Assembly (NCBI RefSeq): GCF_900101465.1
Contig: NZ_FMZM01000014.1
Location: forward strand, 62,001-126,000
Length of the DNA: 64,000 bases
Direction of reading: 5' to 3'
DNA from: Nocardioides lianchengensis
GTDB lineage: Bacteria > Actinomycetota > Actinomycetes > Propionibacteriales > Nocardioidaceae
Below are positions 45,201-53,583 of the stretch, in pieces. The position numbers were made by a program, and so were the translations under genes. Each line of letters begins with the position of its first letter. Position 1 is the first letter of the stretch. The notes beneath the pieces are model-generated. The model had not been told where the DNA came from, made no database searches, and saw nothing but the letters and a program-made list of their open reading frames with translations.

Positions 45201-46099
45201 TCGCGCAGCGCCGGGTCGGCCAGGTAGTGCTCCTCCCAGAAGGCCTTCAGCGCGTCGACGCCCCGGGTGTCGAAGTAGTTGGTCGTGTAGCTCGGCACCG
45301 CGGCCGGGCTGGAGGTCTCGTAGGTGCCCTGCGTCCAGGTCGCGAAGACGCGGTAGGTGCCGTCGGCGGGCGCCGTCCAGCTCAGCCCCTGCGTCCAGAC
45401 GTCCGCTCCCTGCGTCGCCGTGAGGTTGACGTAGCTGTCGGGATCGACGGTGTTGCCCTCGGTGACGCGGTAGGCGTAGGCGTTGACGAACTTCGCGCCG
45501 TCACGTCGACCGCTCACCGCGGGTGCCGGCAGGGCCGTCAGGGAAGCCCCCGGGGCCACGGTGGCGGTGCCCTGGATCAGGCCCTGCATGGCGGACTGGC
45601 TGGCCGGGTCGAGACCCGGCACGTTGGACGTGGCCCAGTTGGTGCCCGAGGTCAGGTAGACCGCCATGCCCAGGTCGAGCATCTTGTTCATGACGAGGTT
45701 CCACTTGTGGGTCCACATCGCGGAGCCGTAGGCGTAGTCGGCGTCCGGCGCGTTGTCGGTCTGCATGCACAGCTCGACCCCGCGGAAGCCGGCGTCGTAC
45801 AGCGCCTGGATCTCCTCCAGGAGCGTCTCGTCGGTGTGCGCGGCCTCGCCGAGCCACCAGCGGACGTCGCTGCTGTAGACCCGGTCCGGGTCGACGTACT
45901 GGCTTTCGAGGTGCTGGGCGAACGCCGAGCTCTCGGTGCTGGCGGCCGTCCGGATCCCGCTGGCCGCCGACGACGCGAACGCCGTGGCCGGAGCGGGCGG
46001 GGCCGCGGTGGCCCCTCCCGGGCTCCCGAGGGTGAGGGCCGAGAGGCCCAACGACAGGGTCAGCGCCGCCGCGCCCGTCGCTCGTGTCCTGCTGCGCAT
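42209..46099 (-). CDS. large secreted glycoside hydrolase, GH106 (alpha-L-rhamnosidase)-like, copy 1
   Basis: A 1,296-residue protein from ATG 46099. Signal peptide about 1-32; catalytic region about 70-700 with VRWWLGEA, LYDAGFRGVEL, MAVYLTSGTNWAT and MDSLEIEHGSG..FWSEDMATEFQKRKGYD (311-340), the last typical of GH106-like enzymes, which remove rhamnose from plant or microbial glycans. A galactose-binding-like beta-sandwich (VGGVGKPTID, YLVDGKNDIVIEYSSALANV) follows, then two Ig-like repeats at the C-terminus (about 1110-1296). No sortase motif, so probably released. A paralogue lies at 53935-57870. Palindromic sites upstream suggest repression. Confidence 0.8.
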   Translation of the reverse strand: MRSRTRATGAAALTLSLGLSALTLGSPGGATAAPPAPATAFASSAASGIRTAASTESSAFAQHLESQYVDPDRVYSSDVRWWLGEAAHTDETLLEEIQALYDAGFRGVELCMQTDNAPDADYAYGSAMWTHKWNLVMNKMLDLGMAVYLTSGTNWATSNVPGLDPASQSAMQGLIQGTATVAPGASLTALPAPAVSGRRDGAKFVNAYAYRVTEGNTVDPDSYVNLTATQGADVWTQGLSWTAPADGTYRVFATWTQGTYETSSPAAVPSYTTNYFDTRGVDALKAFWEEHYLADPALREKIAKGDVQLFMDSLEIEHGSGFTFWSEDMATEFQKRKGYDVRPYLFLINGVVSTFDLPYNSVATQGTYRLADAEQRRQGIVNDFLDVQTQLYRERMLQPLKKWLNSVGIETRAQISYGKEIEMSEPIMDVDYPEAENLNQYNQVDVFRQWTGGSKLENKVLSSESSAGVPSYNATRQLHLRDAYSTYAAGFQRMIWHIWGAGYGYGNFQWPGYTAGRFGASTFHNLGSRNPGSRDYDEFNAHLGRVQQLMQTGRSRTDVGFISQKWVHGSQFRNGVGSDISQMNWQLAHQGIYYRSTELQDNGYTYDYFSPRFLFDDDVSFDEETKTIEKAGYQAVVLYQDWLDLEGAKRLLSWGKKGLKVVILEDAASRTPYNDGKDGALKKVVDELKTLDTVRVATIYDDIDIEKAVPGGYDDNVLEKLQELGVEPYTGYEEPNLQLLNQTREDADGNRFVYLYNYGDDEYHQYSHRPEIRNLKFGKNIKTDVEVDGQFVPYRIDAWTGEVTELADYRWEDGRTVVPVDVDQNDIDLLAFEKVDTEQLHIVSTNADSARAVGGGVAVRATESGDVTTRLSDGRTYTDAVTVPAARDITDWDLTVSSWRPNATAGDLTRTETIDGLTTTNRKTSTVKTDIDVELSTLKTWDQIPQVGKAVSGTGHYEASFDWDADTASGAYLDFGPTLEESMEVWINGTKVGGHVSTNPTKVKKDVGGVGKPTIDDGTGTQVPLVGADEYTGGVSWIKPVADVSDYLVDGKNDIVIEYSSALANVQIDRGIVREAKNNRGFWKNDIKYLAHGPQQARLVPFVEKQYVAPAATTVSAPAVRGTYGRATTVVATVSGTTPTGTVTLREGDRVLGTAAVAGGRARITVPGTALGAGSHALTVAYSGDDAHAASSSSTTVAIAKARSSVKAKVAPKRPKAGTRPRVTVAVTVPGVAATGRVVVLRGGKTLAAGTVKAGKVTLRLPRLSRGTRKLTVRYAGNGNVAASSTTVTVKVVKRR
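42903..42978. repeat. 76-bp segment identical to 54644-54719
   Basis: This stretch inside glycosidase copy 1 (coding for the beta-sandwich segment around YLVDGKNDIVIEYSSALANV) is identical base for base to copy 2. The flanking sequence diverges, suggesting recent duplication or gene conversion. Confidence 0.85.
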
Positions 46100-46124
46100 G
46101 CTTCGTGCTCGCTCTCTACTGAGG

Positions 46125-46201
46125 TGAAACGTTCGGGCCTTCAGGGCGTCGTGCGCGATCAAATCCGACCTGGACTGCGCAGACATGATTTGAACGTTTC
46201 A
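46125..46201. promoter_or_regulatory. two TGAAACGTTTCA-like half-matching sites upstream of glycosidase copy 1
   Basis: TGAAACGTTCGG (46125-46136) and TTGAACGTTTCA (46190-46201) each match one half of the LacI-family-type palindrome found perfectly before copy 2. They stand about 65 bases apart, suitable for looping or cooperative binding. Confidence 0.5.
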
Positions 46202-46381
46202 GAGGTGCGGCCAGCGTGACGGCCATCACCCCACCTCGGCAATGCCGCCCGCGACAGAGTCCGGGCGCTCCGCTGTCGCCGACGACAGAGTCGGCGGCGA
46301 ACGCCTTGGCCCCGGGTCGCGGACGAGTAGGGTCGGACCTCCCTCACGTGCCGGACCTGACCTGGGAGGCTCTCCGCGCCC

Positions 46382-47557
46382 ATGGCAGTCAGCTCCGCCG
46401 CCACCTCCGACGCTCGACCGACCTGGCGTCCTCACCTCGTCGACACGGCGCGCGCGCTGGCGGTCCTGGCGACGACCTTGGTCGGCCGCAGCGCCGACGA
46501 CACGCTGCGCCTGGCACTTCCGTCCACCTGGATCCAGTGCCTGGTCTTCGTGACAGCGGCTTTCGTGCTGGTGGCTCGACGGCTCCCTCTCGTCGCGCTC
46601 GGCGCCACCGCCGTCCTCGACGCACTGCCGTTCTGGCTGGACATCGGGGGAGCCGGCTACCACCTGGCCCTGATGATCGCGGTGTACGTCGTGGTCGCCC
46701 ACGAACCGTCGCGCCAGGCCCGTCGCGCGTTCGGCCTGGTCCTGGTCCTCCAGGTCGTCCTGATGGCCTGGGACATGGGCTGGCGCTGGAACTCGATGTT
46801 CGTCGTCCTGGCCGCGCTCTCCGTCACCTTCCCGGCCGCCCTCGGGCTGGCGGCACGATCGCGCAGCGAGGCCACCGAGGCGCTCCGCCAGCGGGCCGTG
46901 GCCGCCGAGCGCTCCCGGGACGCCGACGCCCGCCAGCTCCTGGCCGAGGACCGGCTCCGGACTGCGCGCGACCTGCACGACTCGGTCGCGCACCAGATCG
47001 CCGTCATGAACCTCAACGCCGGGGTGGCCTCGCGGTCCCTGCGCGAGCGTCCCGACGACGCGGAGCTCGCGCTCGTCACGGTCCGCGAGGCCGGCCGGGC
47101 CGTGATCTCGTCCATTTCCGACCTGCTCACCAGCCTGCGCGAGGCGTCGTGGCACGACGTCGTACCCCGGCACGACCTGGCCGACCTCCGAGTGCTCGTT
47201 GACGAGTTCGGGACCCTGCTGCCCGGCCTCTCCGTCTCGTACGACGACGCGGCGCCCGACCCCACGCAGGCGGTGGATCCTGTCCTCTACGCCGTCGTCC
47301 GCGAGGCGCTGACCAACGCCTACAAGCACGGCCGGCACGAGGCGGCGGTCGACGTCCGGGTCCGCCTCGGCCGCCGGTCGTCCTGCGTCCGGGTGACCAA
47401 TGCGTCCCTCGATCGGAGCCCGACCATCACCGAGGGGTTCGGCCTGCGCGGGATGCGCGAGCGGGTCGTCGAGGCGGGCGGCAGGCTGTCCGCGACCACC
47501 GACGGCGACCACTTCACCCTCGAGGCCGAGGTGCCCGGGAGCGGGGAGGGACCGTGA
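46382..47557 (+). CDS. sensor histidine kinase, NarL-partner (HisKA_3) type
   Basis: A 391-residue kinase with about five N-terminal membrane segments (no large extracellular domain), the dimerisation helix with phospho-accepting H199 in ARDLHDSVAHQIAVMN, and an HATPase domain with REALTNAYKHG (N box) and GFGLRGMRERV (G box). Such intramembrane-sensing kinases respond to envelope signals. Overlaps the response regulator gene by 4 bases (GTGA). Confidence 0.88.
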   Translation: MAVSSAATSDARPTWRPHLVDTARALAVLATTLVGRSADDTLRLALPSTWIQCLVFVTAAFVLVARRLPLVALGATAVLDALPFWLDIGGAGYHLALMIAVYVVVAHEPSRQARRAFGLVLVLQVVLMAWDMGWRWNSMFVVLAALSVTFPAALGLAARSRSEATEALRQRAVAAERSRDADARQLLAEDRLRTARDLHDSVAHQIAVMNLNAGVASRSLRERPDDAELALVTVREAGRAVISSISDLLTSLREASWHDVVPRHDLADLRVLVDEFGTLLPGLSVSYDDAAPDPTQAVDPVLYAVVREALTNAYKHGRHEAAVDVRVRLGRRSSCVRVTNASLDRSPTITEGFGLRGMRERVVEAGGRLSATTDGDHFTLEAEVPGSGEGP

Positions 47558-48219
47558 TCGAGATCCTCGTCGTCGACGACCAGGGGCTGATCAGGAACGC
47601 CGTGCGCGACCTGGTCGCCCAGGAGGCCGACCTGCGACTGGTCGGGTCCGCCGAGAACGGCATCGAGGCGGTGCGGATGACGCGGGACCTACGACCCGAC
47701 GTCGTGGTGATGGACGTCCGGATGCCGCTGCTCGACGGCATCGAGGCGACCCGGATGATCACGCACGACCCGGAGCTGGGCGACGTACGGGTGCTGATCC
47801 TCACGACCTTCGACGACGACCCCGACTACGTGGTCCGCGGGGTGCAGAGCGGCGCGTCCGGGTTCGTCGGCAAGAGCGCCGAGCCGGACGTGCTGGTGGC
47901 GGCGATCCGGACCGTCCACCAGGGCGACGGGCTGCTGTCCCCGCGCGCGACCCGGCACCTGCTCGACCGGCACGCGGGCGCCCCGGTCTCCGGCGAGGTG
48001 CACCCCGACCTGGCCCGGCTCACCGAGCGCGAGCTCGACGTCCTGCGCCACGTGGCGGAGGGTCGGACGAACCAACAGATCGCCGACCGGCTCGGCATCA
48101 CCGTGCTCACCGTCAAGACCCACATCAACCGCACGATGGCCAAGGTCGGGCGGCACGACCGGTCGCAGCTCGTGGTGCTGGCCTACGAGACCGGGCTGGT
48201 CATCCCGCACTACCGGTGA
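47554..48219 (+). CDS. NarL/FixJ-type response regulator
   Basis: A 221-residue regulator: receiver domain with acidic pair VVDD and phospho-acceptor D54 in VVMDVRMPLLDG, conserved K in GKSAEPDV, and a LuxR-type HTH (LTERELDVLRHVAEGRTNQQIADRLGITVLTVKTHI). Partner of the preceding kinase. Its last 20 bases overlap the end of the convergent PucR gene. Confidence 0.9.
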   Translation: MIEILVVDDQGLIRNAVRDLVAQEADLRLVGSAENGIEAVRMTRDLRPDVVVMDVRMPLLDGIEATRMITHDPELGDVRVLILTTFDDDPDYVVRGVQSGASGFVGKSAEPDVLVAAIRTVHQGDGLLSPRATRHLLDRHAGAPVSGEVHPDLARLTERELDVLRHVAEGRTNQQIADRLGITVLTVKTHINRTMAKVGRHDRSQLVVLAYETGLVIPHYR

Positions 48220-49486
48220 GCTCGTCGAGCACCGCCGGCGCCAGGTCGACGACGGTCAGCGCGGCCCAGGTCTCCAGGCGCGACTCCTGCAGGCGCCGTC
48301 CACGCAGGCGCTCGAACCGCTCGACCCGGTAGGCCACCGTCGTCGGGGCCATCCCCAGCTCCTGGGCGACCGCTTGGCGGCTCCCGCCCGAGCGGAGGAA
48401 CAGCAGCAGGGTCTGGCGGAGCTCGACCGACCGGGCGTCCCGGCCCAGGACGCCCGTGAGCTCGCGGGATACCAGGTCCCGGGTGGCGGCTGGATCGGCC
48501 AGTAGGGCGGACACCAGCAGCACGTCCGCGTGCAGCGCCGGCCCCGGCCGCTGGGCGACGGCGGCGACGCTGGCGGCCCGCCGCGCCTCGGCGTACCCCT
48601 GCGCGACACCGGGGGCTCCGGGATGCGGGTCGCCGAGGGCCACCGTCAGTCCGTCGGGTACGACGACCGCGCGCAACCGGTCCAGCTCGGGGCCCGTGAC
48701 CGGCTGGGCCCGCGACCACCACAGCAGCGTCTCGGGGGTCCGGGCGGCCGTCACGAGGGTGCAGCCGGGCAGCAGCGCGGACACCTCCCGGGCGAACCGG
48801 ACGACGCGCGGATCGTCGGTGCCGGTCGACCCGGCGACCGTCGCGACCAGGTGGTGCCCGCCGAGCCGGACGCCGACCAGCTCCTCGTCCTCGCCGATCG
48901 ACTCCCCGTCCACCAGCCGCCCGACCGCCTCCCGGCGCCGCGCCGCCCGCTCGTCGGACCAGGTGCCCGCGTCGTCGTACGCCGCCAGCAGGACGCGGGT
49001 CGCCCGCTCGGAGTAGCGCGCCAGGCGCAGCAGGTCGTCCCACGCACTCCGGTCCGGGGCCTCGGCCAGGTCGTCGCCGCGGGCCGTCGCGACCACGGCC
49101 TCCTGCACGAGGCGGTGCAGCCGCCAGACCGCCTCGACGAGGACGGTCGACGACACGCCCTCCCGGGCCAGCAGCCGGGCGTCGTCCAGCGCCGCCTCCG
49201 CGACCCGCAGCTCCGCGACGCCCCGCCCCTCGTGCAGCTGCAGCAGGAGGGAGAGCAGCTCGGTCTCGATCCCCCGCGACCCGGTCCGGCCGCCCCCGCT
49301 CCGCCGCAGCTCCGCGTGCAGCCCGGCGCCCGACTCGGCCGCCCAGGCCACCGGCCCCGGCCCGAGGACGGCGAGCGCGCGCGCGAGCACGTCCGGCGCT
49401 GCCGAGGAGCGTGCGACCTGGTTGCTCCGCGGCCGGAGCCGGGTCGTCCAGGGCTCCCGGACGAGGGCCATCTGCTGGGCCACCAC
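48200..49486 (-). CDS. PucR/CdaR-family transcriptional regulator
   Basis: A 428-residue protein. The C-terminal PucR HTH (LRQTLLLFLRSGGSRQAVAQELGMAPTTVAYRVERFERLRG) is unmistakable, preceded by a GGDEF-like or sensor region of this family. GTG 49486 is taken as start; ATG 49471 is equally possible. Divergent from an SDR gene across a 224-base gap with a 24-bp palindrome, so it probably controls the SDR. Confidence 0.82.
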   Translation of the reverse strand: MVAQQMALVREPWTTRLRPRSNQVARSSAAPDVLARALAVLGPGPVAWAAESGAGLHAELRRSGGGRTGSRGIETELLSLLLQLHEGRGVAELRVAEAALDDARLLAREGVSSTVLVEAVWRLHRLVQEAVVATARGDDLAEAPDRSAWDDLLRLARYSERATRVLLAAYDDAGTWSDERAARRREAVGRLVDGESIGEDEELVGVRLGGHHLVATVAGSTGTDDPRVVRFAREVSALLPGCTLVTAARTPETLLWWSRAQPVTGPELDRLRAVVVPDGLTVALGDPHPGAPGVAQGYAEARRAASVAAVAQRPGPALHADVLLVSALLADPAATRDLVSRELTGVLGRDARSVELRQTLLLFLRSGGSRQAVAQELGMAPTTVAYRVERFERLRGRRLQESRLETWAALTVVDLAPAVLDELTGSAG

Positions 49487-49579
49487 CGGCTAGTGCCTGG
49501 GTTCGGAGGGGCCGTTGTGACGCATGCCACCAGTACACCCGGAGCCGGCCCGCGCCGCGTCAACCCAGGACGGGAAGCT

Positions 49580-49603
49580 GGCGTACTGCGACCGCAGTAC
49601 GCC
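49580..49603. promoter_or_regulatory. 24-bp perfect palindrome between pucR-like and SDR genes
   Basis: Arms GGCGTACTGCG and CGCAGTACGCC (11 bases each) flank AC. It sits 107 bases before the SDR start and 94 bases before the PucR start. Candidate operator for the PucR-type regulator. Confidence 0.6.
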
Positions 49604-49710
49604 GTGGACGACGACTTGCCCCTCACACTGACGTCAGGTCCTAGCGTCGCCACGACGGGCCGGAACCGGCCCGTCGTCCCGAGAGAACCCACGCCAGGAA
49701 GCCAGGACCC

Positions 49711-50436
49711 ATGAACGTCACCGACCAGATCGCCCTCGTCACCGGAGCCAACCGCGGCATCGGCCGCCAGTTCGTGCTCGAGCTCCTCGAGCGCGGCGCG
49801 AGCAGGGTCTACGCCACCGCCCGCCGCCCCGAGACCCTCGACTTCGACGACGCCCGCGTCGTCCCGCTGCGGCTCGACCTGCTCGACCACGACTCGGTGG
49901 TCGCCGCCGCGGCCGAGGCGAACGACGTCACGCTGCTCGTCAACAACGCCGGCATCTCGACCGGCGCCGGCCTGGTCACGGGAGACCTGGCCGACATCCG
50001 CCGCGAGATGGACACCCACTTCTGGGGGACCCTCGACATGGTCCGCACGTTCAGCCCGGTGCTGGCCGCGAACGGGGGCGGCGCGATCGTGAACGTCCTG
50101 TCCGCGCTCTCGTGGTTCGCCGCTCCCGGCTCCGGCGCCTACGCCGCCGCCAAGGCCGCCGCGTGGAACCTGACGAACGGCGTACGCCTCGAGCTCGCGG
50201 GGCAGGGCACCCTCGTCCAGGGCGTCCACCTCGGCGCCGCCGACACCGACATGATGGCCGGGTACGACGGCCCGAAGATCGACTCGCGCGACGTGCCGCG
50301 CCGCGCGCTCGACGGCCTGGCCGCCGGCGCGATCGAGGTCGTCGTGGACGACTGGAGCGCGATGGTGAAGGCGTCGCTCGCCGGCGACCCCGCGCCGTTC
50401 TACGCGCAGATCACCCAGCTGCTCGGCGCGAGCTGA
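49711..50436 (+). CDS. SDR-family oxidoreductase
   Basis: A 241-residue SDR. TGANRGIG (11-18), VNNAG (77-81), catalytic S in VLSALSW and Y144/K148 in YAAAK. The C-terminus lacks the usual substrate-cap sequence GGxxxxY. Substrate unknown. Divergent from a PucR regulator and convergent with a GntR gene. Confidence 0.85.
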   Translation: MNVTDQIALVTGANRGIGRQFVLELLERGASRVYATARRPETLDFDDARVVPLRLDLLDHDSVVAAAAEANDVTLLVNNAGISTGAGLVTGDLADIRREMDTHFWGTLDMVRTFSPVLAANGGGAIVNVLSALSWFAAPGSGAYAAAKAAAWNLTNGVRLELAGQGTLVQGVHLGAADTDMMAGYDGPKIDSRDVPRRALDGLAAGAIEVVVDDWSAMVKASLAGDPAPFYAQITQLLGAS

Positions 50437-50443
50437 GCGAGGC

Positions 50444-51133
50444 TCAGCCCAGCTCGTCGATCATCGGCTGCAGCAGGGCCGACATGGTGTCGGCGGCGCC
50501 GGTCCCGTCCTGGGCGACGATCGCGTCCACCAGGTCCTGGTGCAGCTGGGCCAGGTGGTCGGTCTCGGACGCGACGTCGTCGACCAGCACCTCCTCGAAG
50601 ACCGACAGCAGGCCGGCGTACACCTCGACGAGCAGGGTGTTGTGGGTGGCTCGGACGACGGCCAGGTGGAGGGCCGAGTCGGCCTGCACCCGGGCCGCCT
50701 CGTCCCCCGAGACCCAGGCCTCCTGCCGCGCCCGGACGAGCTCGAGCAGCGTGGTCACGTCGGCCTCGTCGCGCCGCCCGGCGGCGATCCGCGCCGCGGC
50801 GGCGTCGAGGACGAGCCGGAGCTCCAGGCCCTCCCGCCGGGGGATGCTGGCGGCGCGCCGGCTCATCGAGGCGCTGACGTCCGAGGTCGAGACCACGAAG
50901 GTGCCCCGCCCCTGCTCGCGCCGCAGCAGGCCGGCCTGGACCAACGAGCCGATCGCCTCGCGCACCGTGTTGCGGCCCGCTCCCGACCAGGCGACGAGCT
51001 CGGCCTCGACGGGGATCTTGCTGCCGACCGGCCAGGCGCCGTCGGTGATCTGCGCCCGGAAGAGGTCGGTGACCCGCGAGCCGAGCGCCGACCGTTCGAG
51101 GTGGCCGCCGGCGGCCGGGTCGGGCGAGGTCAC
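50444..51133 (-). CDS. FadR-type GntR transcriptional regulator
   Basis: A 229-residue regulator whose GTG start (51133) overlaps the stop of the MFS gene (GTGA), so the two form an operon. HTH GSKIPVEAELVAWSGAGRNTVREAIGSLVQAGLLRREQGRGTFV, then a helical FCD-type effector domain. It probably controls the transporter gene upstream of it and itself. Confidence 0.87.
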   Translation of the reverse strand: MTSPDPAAGGHLERSALGSRVTDLFRAQITDGAWPVGSKIPVEAELVAWSGAGRNTVREAIGSLVQAGLLRREQGRGTFVVSTSDVSASMSRRAASIPRREGLELRLVLDAAAARIAAGRRDEADVTTLLELVRARQEAWVSGDEAARVQADSALHLAVVRATHNTLLVEVYAGLLSVFEEVLVDDVASETDHLAQLHQDLVDAIVAQDGTGAADTMSALLQPMIDELG

Positions 51134-52332
51134 CCGCCGGACTCTAGCGATCCCCGGCTGGCGAACCACCCGGACACCGCCGTGATCACGAGGGTGGCGA
51201 GCAGGAGGAGGTACGCCGCGTCCCAGCCGCCGGTGAGCTGGTTCAGCGCGCCGAGGGTCAGCGGCCCGAGGCAGCCCACGCCGTACCCGACGCCCTGGAC
51301 GAGCCCGGAGAGCCGGCCGGCGCGCCGCGCGTCCTGGGCCGTCGAGGCGATCAGGACCAGGCAGAGAGGGAAGGTGCTGACCCCGAGCCCGAAGGCGAGG
51401 GCCCAGACCACCGCGCCGGCCGCGGGCGCGGCGAGCATGCCCAGGTAGCCGACCGCCATCAGCACCGTGCAGGCCAGCGCGATCGGGAAGGTGCTGCGCA
51501 GCCGGGCGGCCAGCGCCGGTACGGCGAAGGCCCCGACCAGGCCGAGGCCCGCGAACCACGACAGCATCAGCGCGCCGGTCGTCGCGCTCGTGCCCGCGTC
51601 GCGCAGCATCGTCGGGAACCAGGTGACCAGCGTGTAGGTGTGCAGCGTGGTCATCGACATCAGGCCGATCAGCCCCAGGACGACCGGCGTCCGCCACCAG
51701 CCCGGCTCCGCCGCGACGGGCTCGGCGGCGGTCCGCTCGACGGCGCGCGTGCGGACGGCGACGACGACCCACAGCGCGGCGCCGGCCCCGGTCAGCACCG
51801 CCCAGGCGCCGGCCGCCGTACGCCAGCCGAGCGCGTGCGCCAGGGGCAGGGACATCAGCGGCGCGACCAGCTGCCCGACCTGCAGCAGCACCAGGTAGAG
51901 CAGGCTGATCGAGCGGACCCGGTCGGGGAAGTGCTCCCGGACGATCGGGATCAGGATGACGTTCGAGGCGCCGACCCCGAGGAACGCGACGGCGCTGGCG
52001 ACGAGCAGGGCGGCCGGGGACCAGGCGACCGCCCGCAGCACGATCCCGGCGGTCGTCGCGAGCAGCGCGACCGCCGCGGTCCGCTCCAGCCCCAGCCGTC
52101 GTACGACGCCCGGCGCCGCGAAGGCGGCAGCCGCGAAGCACCCGGTCACGATCGACCCGATCGCCCCGGCCACGACCGGCCCGAAGTCGAGCGTCCTGCC
52201 CGCCGCGTCGGTGAGGACGGCGAAGCCGGTCACCGCCGTCCTCAGGTTGAGGGCCGTCAGGACCAGGGCGACGAGGACCGCCCCGCGGACCGACGAAGCG
52301 GCGACCAACGGGCGGGTCTGCGTAATAGTCAC
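51130..52332 (-). CDS. MFS transporter, CynX/NimT family
   Basis: A 400-residue, 12-TM protein from GTG 52332. LTALNLRTAVTGFAVL at the start of TM1 is typical of the CynX/NimT (cyanate/2-nitroimidazole) branch; VGASNVILIPIVREHFPDRV and AGRLSGLVQGVGYGVGCLGP are further signatures. Usually exporters of small polar compounds. Cotranscribed with a GntR regulator. Confidence 0.83.
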   Translation of the reverse strand: MTITQTRPLVAASSVRGAVLVALVLTALNLRTAVTGFAVLTDAAGRTLDFGPVVAGAIGSIVTGCFAAAAFAAPGVVRRLGLERTAAVALLATTAGIVLRAVAWSPAALLVASAVAFLGVGASNVILIPIVREHFPDRVRSISLLYLVLLQVGQLVAPLMSLPLAHALGWRTAAGAWAVLTGAGAALWVVVAVRTRAVERTAAEPVAAEPGWWRTPVVLGLIGLMSMTTLHTYTLVTWFPTMLRDAGTSATTGALMLSWFAGLGLVGAFAVPALAARLRSTFPIALACTVLMAVGYLGMLAAPAAGAVVWALAFGLGVSTFPLCLVLIASTAQDARRAGRLSGLVQGVGYGVGCLGPLTLGALNQLTGGWDAAYLLLLATLVITAVSGWFASRGSLESGG

Positions 52333-52343
52333 CAGCAGAGGTA

Positions 52344-52362
52344 ATCATGGGATGATGGGATG
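52344..52362. promoter_or_regulatory. short palindrome and tandem repeat before the MFS/GntR operon
   Basis: ATCATGGGATGAT (52344-52356; arms ATCAT/ATGAT) overlaps a tandem ATGGGATG pair (52347-52362). It lies 12 bases before the MFS start, a fitting place for GntR autoregulation. Confidence 0.45.
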
Positions 52363-52414
52363 AATCCAGTCCTGGCGGTGGCCCTCGCTCGTCGAGGTCC
52401 TTATGAGGGCGCGG

Positions 52415-53461
52415 CTACCGAGCCGCCGCCTCGGCGAGGACCTCGCAGAGCGGATCGAGCACGGTCGAGATCCCCAGCGCGCCACCGATGGCGAACGCGC
52501 TCCCGAAGTCGCCGGCGGGGGTGTCGGCCGTGACGGCCCTCGCGTCGGGCAGGTAGGCGACGCGCCCCTCGGCCACCGCGGGGATGGACCGGTAGAGAGG
52601 GAGGTCGAGCAGGTCGGGCGCCACCCGACCGTCCACTCCCACGGCCGCGAGGAGGAGGACGTCCGCGTCGAGTCGGGTGAGGAGCTCGTCGGGTACGACG
52701 ACGGACTCGCCGTTGCGCCCGGCCGTCGGCAGCGAGCCCGCCGGGCGGAAGCCGAGCTCGAGGAGCAGGCCCATCCGCCGGTCGCCCGGGAGCCAGGCCG
52801 TCACCTGCCCGCCGGAGAAGAATCCCGCGTTGATGGTGCGTTGCGAGAACTCCGGATGGCGCCGCCGTTGCGCGAGGAGATCGCCCTCGACCCGACGCCG
52901 TACGGCCTGCGCCACGGTGGCCCGTCCGGTGGCCGCCCCGATGATCCGGAGCTGGTCGCGCCAGCTCACGGCGCGGGGGTGGACGGTCCCGGGCGGCGCC
53001 GCGACCGTGGGGGCGAGCTTCGAGAGCAGGCGGTACTCGGTCTCGCTGGTCTCGGAGTTCACGTAGAGGATGAGGTCCGGCCGGAGCCGGGCGATCTCCT
53101 CCAGGGCGAGCCGGCGGCCGTCGAGGACCTCGGGTTCGGGGAGACCCGCGAGCGCGTTGCGGGCCCAGGGCCGCAGTCGGGGGTGGCCGAACATGTCCGC
53201 GCCTGCCACGACCGGCGCCCGCAACGCGATCGCCGTCTCGAGGTCGCCGGCCCCGAGGGCGACGATCCGCTCCGGACGCGACGGGACGGCGGTCCGACCG
53301 AAGCGGTGCTCGACCACGGTCGAGGACCGAGGATCGGTCCGCGGTGGCGTCCGTGCGCGGCCGCTGTCGGACCCGCAGGCCAGCGGCGTCACGCCGCCCA
53401 GGAGCGTCGCCCCCAGCAACGCGCGGCGCGACCAGGTGCTCGCGTGCTGCCGCCGTTCCAC
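52415..53461 (-). CDS. iron-siderophore ABC transporter substrate-binding lipoprotein
   Basis: A 348-residue protein from GTG 53461 (an earlier GTG at 53506 would give a longer basic N-terminus). Tat-type signal TWSRRALLGATLLGG ending in lipobox TPLACGSD. The mature part is a helical-backbone Fe3+-siderophore receptor: TVVEHRFGRTAVPSRPERIVALGAGDLETAIALRAPVVAG is the FecB/FepB signature. No permease or ATPase is adjacent, so it either works with a transporter elsewhere or binds a different ligand. Confidence 0.8.
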   Translation of the reverse strand: MERRQHASTWSRRALLGATLLGGVTPLACGSDSGRARTPPRTDPRSSTVVEHRFGRTAVPSRPERIVALGAGDLETAIALRAPVVAGADMFGHPRLRPWARNALAGLPEPEVLDGRRLALEEIARLRPDLILYVNSETSETEYRLLSKLAPTVAAPPGTVHPRAVSWRDQLRIIGAATGRATVAQAVRRRVEGDLLAQRRRHPEFSQRTINAGFFSGGQVTAWLPGDRRMGLLLELGFRPAGSLPTAGRNGESVVVPDELLTRLDADVLLLAAVGVDGRVAPDLLDLPLYRSIPAVAEGRVAYLPDARAVTADTPAGDFGSAFAIGGALGISTVLDPLCEVLAEAAAR

Positions 53462-53583
53462 GGACCCCGTCCCCCCGGTTCTCGATGCTCGCGTGCCGGA
53501 CGTCACAGTGTCTCCCGCCACTCCTCCCGCCCGGCCTGGAGGCCGATCACCCCACGGCTCCGAGACGGGCGCCCTGGTCTCCG

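Noticed and set aside
42197-46219. A continuous 1,340-codon frame on the plus strand opposite glycosidase copy 1
   Set aside because: It mirrors the real gene: its product is Val/Asp/Arg/Gly-rich without domains, as expected for the antisense of a high-GC gene. The same applies to 53344-57894 opposite copy 2.
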